Part shown: piece by piece, positions 45,781-55,810 of the stretch
Layout of the letters: each line of letters starts with the position of its first letter
How positions within the stretch are numbered: position 1 is the first letter of the stretch
Source: Tanypteryx hageni
Lineage: Eukaryota; Arthropoda; Insecta; Odonata; Petaluridae
Length of the DNA: 64,000 nt
Direction of reading: 5' to 3'
Assembly: GCA_028673005.1 (NCBI GenBank)
Contig: CM054117.1
Span: 2,914,001-2,978,000, forward strand
The notes under the pieces: model-generated
What the model was told of the DNA's origin: nothing
What the model saw: only the letters and a program-made list of their open reading frames with translations
Database searches by the model: none
Program-made: the position numbers and the translations under genes

Positions 45781-46917
45781 TGAGAAATCTAAATTATGTG
45801 CAATGTCACTTCAGCTTTTCATAAAAGAAGAGGAACATAAGGTTTTAAGCTAAAATTGACATTTGGTGAGGACCTCTTTTCGACGAGACCCCCAGCTTGA
45901 GCCTCATGCCCCTGTGCATAAATTCGTCTCTGAACAAGTGCCAAAATTTGAGGCCCAGGCCAAATGGCCCCCCTCTCATACAGCCTGGTTAATACTGAAG
46001 ATGGAAGAAGAATGAATCAATAATTAAATAACAAGATTAGGAGAGAAACCACAGAAGTAAAAGTTTTGGTAGAAAAGTCAATGCAGAGGAATTGCAGGGA
46101 CAAGGGAGAATATATTTTTTGTATGGATAAGTGAAGGAGGTAATGGGAAACAAGAAGGGAAACAAGAAGGAAAACACAACGGCCACTATTGCAGACAAAA
46201 ACAGAAAACCATTATTTGAGCCACAGGATGTAAAAAGATGGAAGAAGTTATATGCAAAAAAATGTAAGCCACAATCTATTGAGATCATGAGGGAGAAAGA
46301 TGCAGAATGAGAAAGTGTTGGCACGGGAATATTGTAAAGTAAGATTAAAAAGGCTCTTAGGCAGTGCTCAAAAGATCCAACTAAAACCTTGACAAAATCC
46401 ACTTGCCAATAATTTATTTTATGGTAGGTTAAACAAAAATCTCTTTGCCATTGTCCTTCTTTAAATAATCTGTGTCAAGTGAATGAGCATATTTCTGGAG
46501 CCCTGCTATCAGGGATATGAAGCCAAGAAAGCAGTAGCAATTAATGGCTTTCTCAAAGAAATGTTTAAGTGATGGTAAATGTAGAATCATAGCTTTTAAT
46601 TTGTCGCTAAGACAACACTTCCCTAGATAGGCTCAAGATCGATTAATGGCACAGTACTTAAGTTGCCCGTAAGTATAGTAGGGGTAGGCATTAAGTGAAA
46701 TTACTATTAGATAGAAATTTTGGAAAAGCTGAAAGTGATAAAAGGTGACAAAGGTGTGAGATAAAAAAATAGAAACTCCTAAACAACAGTCAACTCTATC
46801 ACTATACCTGAAATATTGTGATACAATTTAAAAACAAGCAATAAGTGGGAAGAAAATTCTTGGCACAAAAAGTACTGACTCAAAGAGTGAAATGTTGGAA
46901 AAGGTTTCTTTGAAGCA
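45781..46917. other. No gene recognised
   Basis: The purine-rich segment 45990-46400 and the rest of the stretch show no supported coding frame or repeat structure. Confidence 0.45.
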
Positions 46918-47120
46918 GGGCAGACAGTATTCAATTAGCCAGAAAGAAAACCAAGAATGCTGCACTGAAGTTAGGCACAGATTTTAAATGTTCAAATGGG
47001 TGGTTGAAAAGATTCCAGCAATGGGACAATATTGTCTCATAACGTGTAAGCAGGGAGGCATCTTCAGCAGAAATCAAGGCTGCACAAATGTGGCAACAAA
47101 ATTTGAAATTCCTAACATTC
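46918..47120 (+). pseudogene. Tigger/jerky DNA-binding domain remnant
   Basis: One short frame reads NAALKLGTDFKCSNGWLKRF, then QQWDNIV, a stop, then SREASSAEIKAAQMWQQNL. The 'FxxSNGWLxRFxQRxxI' pattern is the CENP-B-type DNA-binding repeat of pogo-superfamily transposases. Nothing of the catalytic region follows, because a mariner element begins at 47160. Confidence 0.6.
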
Positions 47121-47159
47121 CTTCTCTAGTTTGTATATTGAGTGCCATAGCCTAACTTA

Positions 47160-48417
47160 TGAGGGTTGAATGAAAAGTAGTGGGAACACCACTGTTGAAT
47201 GTGCAGAACGGTTGCAAATCGACCGTTCGCACACAGTGCTGCTAGGAGACCATGCCTCGGATGCACCCAGTAAGTTTCATGCCTGTAAAGCAGTATAGCG
47301 CACGTGAACAAGCCGGGAAAGTCGATGTCTCATGACAGAGCATCCTAAGACCTGTTCACAGCATTTCTGGATCAAAATAGAGGTTGCACATGGTCATAGT
47401 GTGAAGGACTGTTGGTGTGGTCTGGAAGAAGCATGTGGGGATGATGCGTTGCCCTACCAAACTGTCGCAAGGTGGTTGAAAGCATTTCGCCAGGGTCAGG
47501 ACACTACGCAGGATAATCAACATGCAGGACGACCCACCATCCCGGACGAGCAGGTGCAGCTTGTAAAGTCACTCCTATAAGTGGACAGGTGATGGACGAT
47601 GTGCCAATTGGCTGTGGAAGTTGGCATAAGCCAATTCACAGTTTGTCACATCGTTAGACATCATTGGAATGTGTAAAATTGCATCGTGTTGGGTCCCACA
47701 CCACCTTACCAAGGAGCAAAAGTGGTACAGGTACGTTGTTGTTAACCTCCATCTTGAATGGTACCACAACAAAGGGGATGCATTCCTGTGCTGTATCGTA
47801 GCTCTTGACGAAACCTGTTCACAGGCTTACGAGCCTAAACTGAAATGGCAGTCGAACAAATGTCACTATGCAGGTTCTCCACGTCCAAAGAAACTTCGCC
47901 AGGAACCCAGTAGAGTCAAAGTGATGCTGATTGTGGCTTACGATAGCGATGGTGTAATTGGAGTACTACCGAGTATTTCTGGAGCATCATCTGCATCCAG
48001 CAGTGCAATGAAAGCAAGCACTTTCATCACTGGTGCTCCTGCATGACAATGCATGCTGCCATGTGGCAAGACTGGTGAAGGACCTTTTAGCACAGTGGCA
48101 ATGGGAAACTTGAGAACATCCTCCCTACTCCCTAGACATGAGTCCATGTGATTTTGATCTGTTCCCGAAGATGAAGGAATCCCTCCAAGGCAAGCAGTTT
48201 CACAGTCTGGAGGAGGCAATGGTGGTAATAGGGAGGTCTCTTGCGACTATCAACAGGAATCGATCTGCTGATGGCATCTGTCACCTCCCACAGATTTGGG
48301 ACAAGGTTGATCACATGGTAGGTGACTATATTGAAGGCATGTGATGTCAGTTTTCATTGAAATAAAACTTGTCTTGATATACAACACATATTGCCACTAC
48401 TTTTTATTCAACCCTCG
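47160..48417 (+). mobile_element. Mariner-family transposon, full length but mutated
   Basis: Left end TGAGGGTTGAATGAAAAGTA and complement of the right end CGAGGGTTGAATAAAAAGTA, both continuing GTGG. TA flanks both ends (47158-47159, 48418-48419). Length 1258 bp. Confidence 0.92.
47332..48344 (+). pseudogene. Mariner transposase with stops and frameshifts
   Basis: Start MTEHPKTCSQHFWIK, then EEACGDDALPYQTVARWLKA, AGRPTIPDEQVQLVKSLL and a stop (47578). The next frame reads KIASCWVPHHLTKEQKWYRY, IVALDETCSQAYEPKLKWQS (first Asp), YAGSPRPKKLRQEPSRVKVM and AYDSDGVIG. A shift follows, then LLHDNACCHVARLVKDLL (second Asp) and YSLDMSPCDFDLFPKMKESL (third acidic residue, Asp). It ends DYIEGM at 48344. 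This is the DD34D-type layout of mariner. It spans about 337 codons, the normal length, but at least two frame changes and stops make it non-functional. Confidence 0.9.
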
Positions 48418-48419
48418 TA

Positions 48420-48752
48420 GATATGACAAACTATGAACTACTCGGTGGCTGTGGAGGGGAAAAGCTTAAGGGGAAGTGAAACAATTGAGCGGAGCTCTGT
48501 GGGACAGGTGGGGACAGGCAAGTCATTTTAATTGGTGGGAACTTATGTGAAGTAAGATACGCGATTGAAAAGTATGTGTTACAAATTGGGGAATAGAGAC
48601 ATTTTGAAAGACGAAAATTAAAGTAATTGGTTATCCGTCAACATTTATTTGCACTACATGCAATGCAACATCGAAAGCGTTCAATACATTACAATGGAAG
48701 CAACTAAGCCCCTATTCTGTGTTACATATTAGTTATACAATGAGTATACAAA
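48420..48752. other. No gene recognised
   Basis: Flank of the Tc1-like relic copy; probably includes its 3' untranslated end, but no terminus was identified. Confidence 0.4.
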
Positions 48753-49314
48753 TCAGTGAATACTGAAAACAATACACAAACTACTACACAACTGAAACAA
48801 ATGCTCCTCACTTTCTTCACTTTCAGTGTCTGAATCGACATTAATAATTATCTCATTGATGTTCTCCATAATATTTTCTGCTTCAATAAATTCTCTCTCT
48901 ACTCTCTGTGCACGTTCACAAATGTTCTTCCACTCATTCACACCAATTTCTAAACACTTCTCCTCCACTAACTTTTTCAATTCATCCAATTTAAAAGTTA
49001 TATTTCTTGAACCCACCCAATTTTTTAAAATTCCCCACATTTGGGACTTTTCTGCGGTTTTGTCTTCCGTGGACTTTTAAATATCACTTCAGTGCCTTTT
49101 GCCTGTCCTTCTCCTTCCTTCGAAATACGAATTAAACTTCAACGCGAAACACCAGTTGCTGTCATTACCTGCTCATGAACACTTTTAATAGGAATAGTGA
49201 TCCCTTCGGCTGCTTCTTTCTTCATAAACATCAAAACATTACGAATGATTTCTCGTGCTGGACTATGGATCACTTTTTATTTCCTAACTTGGAAGTCGAT
49301 GGAACAGTATCCAT
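48753..49314 (-). pseudogene. Second copy of the Tc1/mariner-like transposase, core deleted
   Basis: On the minus strand the start is MDTVPSTSKLGNKK at 49314. After a frameshift it reads KVIHSPAREIIRNVLMFMKK and GITIPIKSVHEQVMTATG, a stop, SLIRISKEGEG and KSPRKTKPQKS. It then jumps to the C-terminus WGILKNWVGSRNITFKLDEL and LVEEKCLEIGVNEWKNICER. Both parts match the copy at 22900-24708, but the 250-300 residues carrying the catalytic sites are missing. It is an internal-deletion derivative. The 300 bp upstream (49321-49620) are rich in the same 'ttgttatt..cattgtt' text as the 5' region of the first copy, supporting common origin. Confidence 0.75.
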
Positions 49315-49320
49315 GATAAT

Positions 49321-51158
49321 AAGATTAAAAATCACAGCTAACAGTACAAAATAACAAAGGAAAACAAATCAAAGAGTAACAGTGAATAACAAATACATGA
49401 TAACAAAACAGCAATCAGAACAATGATAATAAGCAATGAAAAAATGTGAAAACAAAACAGCAATCAGCTCGTACAACAAAAAATGAGAAGCAATAACGGG
49501 AATGAAAACAAAAAGCAATAACTACAAAGCAAATGAACAATATCATGAAATAACGAGAGGATAATAATGAAACAACTGAAGTTCAGTGGAGTGAAGCAGG
49601 AAGATCGGCAGTGAAGGCACTAGGCGACAGTCTCAAACGAGAATGATTGATTGTCCCATTCGTATACTTTCACCCCTGCGTAGCTCGCTTTCAAGAATGG
49701 ACTCTTCCATGCCGAATTCATGTTTGTGCGCAGATGCCATAAGCTTTCAATACATCTGTAACTGCTGACATGCCTATAAACCAACCTAGGCACATAATTC
49801 TAAGGTTTAGATGGTTCACATAGAATCTGGTGTTCATAATTGTATTACACTCTGCTGAGAAAATTAGAGCTTTCTTCGGTTTTATTATTACTGAATGCCA
49901 CAACACGGACATCATCAACATCACTGAATATAAAACCATAGCCAATCTATCACCAGCATCATAGCAATTTCATCTCATCATCATATGTTTAACTTCTCAA
50001 TTTTAGTTCTCTCCATGAATTCCAACCCAAGTCATCTTGTTTCAATCGTTTTCAAAGTTATTATCAAAACTTAACAATGTATTTTCATTTATGTAATGTT
50101 TGACATGGATGCCAGCAATACCGTAAACATGCAACTCATGCAGCATAAAGTCTTGTGCTGTATTTTAATACTGAACTTACAAAAGAATAATTAAATTTTT
50201 GGAGTGCAATGCCTTATAAACTAAAAGTAAAAAAAAACTTTTAATCAGGTATCAATAAGAATCAATAGGAAAAAAGCTATTTTAGCCATATTAAGAAGTT
50301 TGCCCTAAAATTTGACCTAGTATTTTGATCATGATCACAAAAACCTAGCTTGAAAATTGCATTACCAACAACCTCTAAAAACACTTAAAATGTGTAATAT
50401 GTTGGCTGATACTTACACTTATTGTCACGGATTTGCTGCTGCTAATACTCGAGCTGACTCCATAACTCTTTTTCTTCTCTCCGGATGTTTGCAATTCATT
50501 TTGATTTCCAAAAGCACAACACAGCATTGCAGCAGTTTGTAGGTCATGCTGGCTTGCATAATAAGCAATCCTAAAAAGGTAGAAGAATAAATTAACTTTA
50601 TTTTTAAAAAATAATTACCATAATTTTTGGGCTGCAAGACCTGATTTTCTCCAGAAAAATGATTCCCAAAATCAGCCTGCATCTTATAAACTGAAGGTAA
50701 GATGATTACCGTATTCAGTATTACACTCATGAATCCACTGATCTACAAATGGAATAATTGAAAATCACTTGTCACAAAATCATTAAATTATACCTTACTA
50801 TTGTGTTCACAGTACAGCAGAATCCTGATTTAAGGTTTCTAAGGTTTTCCCGCATTTAAGGTTGTTTTTTTGTGGCCCCGACCAAAGCTCCATATAAATA
50901 ATGTATTATATTACCCGATTTTGTGAATTGCCCGCATTTAAGGGACAAAATTCTCGTCTATAGACGGACTTGGCCTCGATTTAAGTTGCATTTACATTAT
51001 GCAACGCAATAATATATTATTTAGTGGAGTTGTAATGCAATAAAACACACTATTCATCAATGATGCAACATATACCGGCATTGTTACATTAAATGAACTC
51101 AAATAATTAATATTTTGTCATGTCGTGTTTTCTCAATCCACCTTTAGTCCTTAAGTCA
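49321..51158. other. No gene; one dispersed-repeat copy and a Tigger-like end
   Basis: 50635-50720 (minus strand) contains 'cttaccttcagtttataaga' then 'tgcaggctgattttgg', a repeat shared with 59950-60030. At 50815 CAGCAGAATCCTGATTTAAGG preceded by TA resembles a pogo-type terminus, but no partner end was found. No coding signal. Confidence 0.4.
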
Positions 51159-51969
51159 TCTGTTACTAGTGATTGTGCTCGAGAATTTTCATCTCAAGAA
51201 TTCTCGAGAAATTCCCTTTTTTTTCAAATTCTCATTTCTCGAGAAATTTTTTTCTCCAAAATTTGAGAATCTTGAGTCTCGAAAAAATTTTCTAGAGATT
51301 CTTGAAAAAGTTTTTCGTTTTAAACCATGAAGCATTTTACATTTTTCAGCCAATTTTCCATAGGATGTCTGTTTGTGTTACCTCTTTTGTGATAAGTTTA
51401 TAATGACGTAGCAGTACAATCTCTAGCAGTTTATATATTTTCACAGTCTCACAGCTTTGTTTGTTTTGCGGTCAGATTCTTCACTTATCTGGCACCATTA
51501 TCGGCATTGTTATTACGTTGTTCATACACATTGATTCTTTGTGTCTGTTGTAAACAGAATATAGCTCACCATTTGGTCACGTCCACTCATTCTATTCGAT
51601 GCATTTTTGTGAAAATGGGCGGCGAGATATCACCCATCTCTTCCAATCAAAAAACTCAAATCGTTTGTTTTCACCCTCCTCGGGATGCTCGCCTTCCATG
51701 AATTTAACAATAGGAACCTTTGATTCTTCTTAAGATGTCTATTTTCCCCGATAACACTCTCTCTCAATTCAGACGTAGTCATTATCTGAGGGGCATGGTT
51801 GAAAATTTTAATCAAAGAGCTATGAGGTCACGACCAATGTTTTGCTTACAGATAGTGTAAATAGACTTGCTATGAACAAGTGGCTCATATTTCATACAGA
51901 CAATGAGATTTCAGGCTCTTTGACCAGGGATGAGACATAAGAAGCCAGTACGGTGTGGATTTTCACATA

Positions 51970-52199
51970 CAGTGAAACTTGTGAAAGGCGGAATCTGTAT
52001 AAGGCAGAAACCTACCAAAGCCAAGAATCTAGAATACGTACTGCATGATGATACCATACTTCATAGGAATGCCCCTCTGTAACGCGGAACCTGCGAGACG
52101 AAGATGGAAAGGATTTCTTCCAGTAAATTTTGTATCAAAAAGTGTAACTTGAAACTGTGAAAGGTGGAAGGAAAAATCACGAAAGTTTGAGGTTTCCTG
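51970..52199. mobile_element. Possible Tigger-type miniature element
   Basis: Left end CAGTGAAACTTGTGAAAG preceded by TA; complement of the right end CAGGAAACCTCAAACTTTCG. The right TA is not preserved, and the internal text 'gaaactgtgaaaggtgg' repeats the left end at about 52150. Confidence 0.42.
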
Positions 52200-52613
52200 G
52201 TCTGGATGTCAGTTTGTTTGTCATTTTATTCGTCACGTACGGTACAATGTATGCCTCTATTGTTTGAAGGCATTTTCCCATCTGGCAAGCTGAGAAAACC
52301 CGGAGTAATAGGTTTTAGTAGGAGGTGGAGGAGGACTGACCACCGCTCTGGGTTGTGTCATTTCGTGCCCTCTCAAGACTCAAAAATTCTTCCCCTTGCA
52401 TTGCATTGCCCATAAAAGGTTTAGTATTTACGAGGGTGAAGGGGGAAAGGAAAGAAATTCTTCCGGGAACTTGGTCCCTACAAACGTGGTGTCCCTACAC
52501 ATGGGATTCAGCCATTATGCTTCTCAATCAGTTGGGATTCCTGCTTCCATGTGATTTTTGGCCCAAAGAGTTAGGCCAAACAGTTTATTGTCTCGTATCT
52601 TTGTGCTACATTA

Positions 52614-53032
52614 AGGCTGGTTCACACTGGAGGCACGCTCGCAGTTGGGACATTTTAGACCAAATATAAAAATCCTATTTTCAATGGGGTTTCTATGGGG
52701 AAGTCCCAAGTGCATTCAAACTTGTAGGGGAAGATGCAGTCAGCCCTTTGTATGAACCCCTTGAGTCGCTCGAGGAGGCAACTTTTGTTTTAAGCCCCTT
52801 TGAATCCTAGCCTCTTCGGTTACTATCAGCAATCCTCGGTAACATCCGAAGTGAGCTTGAATCTTTCTGCTAGTTAGAGGCCCCCATAAACTATGTAATG
52901 CTGTAGGTGGGGGTCGGAATGTGACCATGCTGCGACCTACAAGTGTGAATGGTCTTCACAAAAATAGTCCTGTCCCTAATAGCGCCCTCAATGCGACCGT
53001 CATGCGACTGTCCCTCCAGTGTGAACCAGCCT
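52614..53032. mobile_element. Harbinger-type miniature element
   Basis: Inverted repeats AGGCTGGTTCACACTGGAGG (52614-52633) and its exact complement (53013-53032). TTA on both sides (52611-52613, 53033-53035) is the 3-bp duplication typical of PIF/Harbinger. 419 bp, non-coding. It lies inside the hAT-like element and is therefore younger. Confidence 0.87.
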
Positions 53033-54300
53033 TTAGTGCACGGTTCTTTGGGGAAAACCAAAATGCTAGAGCCAATGCATTTTGTGGTGAGAAAAATTGG
53101 AATCGGAGAAATGTTTTCAGTCTACAGTTGAAACCATAAGTGTTTGCATTGGTGTGATTAAGTCCTTGAGTAGTATGATCATTCACGTATTTTTTTAAAT
53201 CCTAAGTGACTGTTTTGTTGTCTCAAGAGCTATCTTGTGTGGTTTGGCCATCTAACTCTTTCCTAGCAGCGCATTAGTTTCAGAAAGACAAAAATCATCT
53301 GTAAGTATTCTTTAAATTTATTTGGGGATTCTATGGGGAAAAGAATTCAATAAAAAGTTTTCTCATTTTTTTACCAATTGTACATGGGGAAATATTATTA
53401 TCATTAGAAAATGTCAAGAATTTTATTTGTAACAATAGTAGCAGTTATTACCTCAACATTATATAATTCTAGGTATATTTCTATTTTTCCTATAATACTT
53501 AAATTATATTCTTACCTACATCGTATGGAATATAAATTAAAGTTTCTAATAACCGACGAATGAATTTAATTCAGAATATCGAAACAATAACTTTCATTTT
53601 AGGATTTACACAACTTCTATTCATGTTTTCTGAAATGAAAAAATAGAATAAAATTCATCGTCAGAAGATTTTTCAATGAGACAGGCAAGGGGCAATAAGG
53701 CCCATTGCTTTCTCATTTGTCCTATACAATCAGCGGTGGAGCTATGTTCCGTGGGACCCTGCCCACAGTCCTTTTTTGGGGGGCCTATTCTTTCACTAGG
53801 TAAAAAGAGGAGTGGCAACAACGCATCACACACAATATATTATTAACAGTCACAGCTCTGTTTTAATCGGCAGAGAAACAATCAAAAGTTATAATAATTG
53901 TGTTTTATTGAATTCCACAGAGTTGAATAAAGGTCCACAAAGTCGAAATAAGTATTTGTTAATTTTGAACTAGGGGCCACCTCAGCCACACGGGGCCCTA
54001 CTTCTGCGCATACCAATAAATCCGTCTTTGTATGCAATCAACTTTTAAAACGAAAATATATTTCACTTTTGTACGAGAAACATTAAAATTAATTTTAAAA
54101 TATTTTAGTATCCTTACTTCCCAATACTACTTTTCAAGAAAAAGATATTTAATAAAAATTCCCACACGACAATTTTTTCGTTCTTGAGAATTCTCGAGAA
54201 GTCAAGATAAATTCTCAAATTCTCAAGAAAAAAATATCGCAAAAAAAGAGAAATCTCGAGAACAGAAAAAAGTTGAGAAATCAAAATTACTATCTGTTAT

Positions 54301-54925
54301 GTACGTTATGAAAGTAACGTCATTACGTGAACATGGATTTGTTTTGCTAAAATTTGTTGACCGATTCCAATTTTGGTTAAAATCAGACCATAATAACGAT
54401 CACTTTGCATAAAGACTTACATGTATTTTACAAGCATCTCGTTAAATACTCATCTGAGTGAACAAAAGTTCAATAAAATAATTAAATACATTTTTTATCA
54501 AATTTATTTATCAGTGCTATCAAACCAATGGGAAGGAGTAGACAAAATATAATGTCAGAAAGTGATTTTGGCATTGCTTTTAGTATTTTAAACCTGATAA
54601 TGCTCGGTTAATTTGTTTTCCAGTTTTTCTCTATCATTGATAAACTATGAATTAAAAATGGAATTTATTGTATTAGAATTCCTTGGAATGACTAACACAT
54701 ACTGAAACATTTCCTGCCAATATAAGCAATAAATTCAGGACCATTAGTTCTGGTTTAGACTTCTTGTTTATCAGTGCTATCAAACTAGCTTTAAAACACA
54801 AGATATGCTTCTTATTCTGCAGATTCTCCAATACTGACGAGTTTATTGTCATAGTGCCAGCATCACCTGCATACAGACACAAAGTAACTAACTCTGATAG
54901 ATTGTAGCACTGAAAATTTAAAGAC
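54301..54925. other. No gene recognised
   Basis: AT-rich DNA without a supported coding frame. Confidence 0.45.
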
Positions 54926-55345
54926 GACAATTGTAAAAACAAATTTATTGAAAGACTTTGCACAAATTCCACTATGAAAATAAAAACGAGTGCCTAGGTT
55001 TTGACTCACTGAGTCATCATCAGGTTCTGAGCCTTAAGTTGCAATACAATGAATAAAAGGAATAGAAAGGAGGTGGAAGGGGGTTGAAGCCAAAAGTGAC
55101 TGATTAATCTAATTGATTATGGAATAATAAGAGCAAGGAGATAAAACAGCTAGGAGCTAATTAGTTATAAAATGAAGAGGGGATTGGGAAGAGATGTCCG
55201 TTGACTAAGTTACCCTGTGAAGTGGGAATGTTTAATAATTCCCAACTGTTCTAAGGCATTGAGTCGTATTCCTTTATTCTCCAGGTTTGGCAAATATAAG
55301 TTCGGGCATGGACATAAAAGGCCCTGACCATGGACCCTGACTTTA
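54926..55345 (-). pseudogene. PLE 3' fragment with decayed hammerhead motif
   Basis: On the minus strand ENKGIRLNALEQLGIIKHS corresponds to the end of a GIY-YIG domain (compare ERKGPRLDILEQFEI in the PLE at 9859). Downstream, CTGATGA (55017-55023), a perfect TGACTCA / TGAGTCA stem and then AAAACCTAGG form a hammerhead layout in which GAAAC has become AAAAC. The 3' end is A/T-rich and ends near 54926. It is a truncated, inactive copy of a PLE family different from the one at 9859. Confidence 0.58.
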
Positions 55346-55797
55346 AGGGTGCCCCAAAATGCTCAAGGTGTAATCATACAATCAGTTTGATTTCGACAAA
55401 TTTTTCATGAGATACTCAGATTGACACCTTTCATTTTTAAGATATCGTATTTCTTGGCATGTAAGATGCACTTCGGTATTTTAGAAGATTTTTCAGGAAA
55501 AAAGTATTTTCATTCACCAAGGCCACGTCGTGTATCATTTTCAGCCATGATTAAGTCTGTATTCGGCAACATATACAGAAAATATTCTGGCGTGATAACA
55601 GATTAATATAACGTTTTAGATAATCTTCATTCATAAAATAAATAGGGATGATCTAAAACTTAAATAATTGCTTCGAGACTTGTATAGCTAATGCGCCCCA
55701 CATGAACTTGGCAGTCGTATTAATTAAAGCTGTCGGAGTGCACCGCACACGTCACATGTATAGATACCTTTTACTGATAGTACTTACTTAAACTTAA
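55346..55797. other. No gene; one dispersed-repeat copy
   Basis: 55440-55515 contains 'catgtaagatgcacttcgg' and 'tttttcaggaaaaaagtatt', a diverged member of the family at 50635-50720 and 59950-60030. Otherwise featureless. Confidence 0.4.
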
Positions 55798-55810
55798 GTT
55801 CAAGATGATA

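Larger units (their letters stand above)
51167..54292. mobile_element. hAT-like element with CTCGAG-rich ends, no transposase
   Basis: Flanked by TCTGTTAC (51159-51166) and TCTGTTAT (54293-54300), an 8-bp duplication with one mismatch. Ends TAGTGATTGTG and, complemented, TAGTAATTTTG. The palindrome TTCTCGAGAA occurs at 51201-51210, 51236-51245 and 54191-54200, with more degenerate copies around both ends. At 3126 bp the element is long, yet I find no transposase motif in any frame. It contains a Harbinger-type miniature element (52614-53032) and a possible Tigger-type one (51970-52199). Confidence 0.72.

Noticed and set aside
54673..54972. 99-codon minus-strand frame as a host gene
   Set aside because: No recognisable motif, AT-rich composition, and its start lies in the PLE fragment region. 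Length is within chance expectation for this composition.
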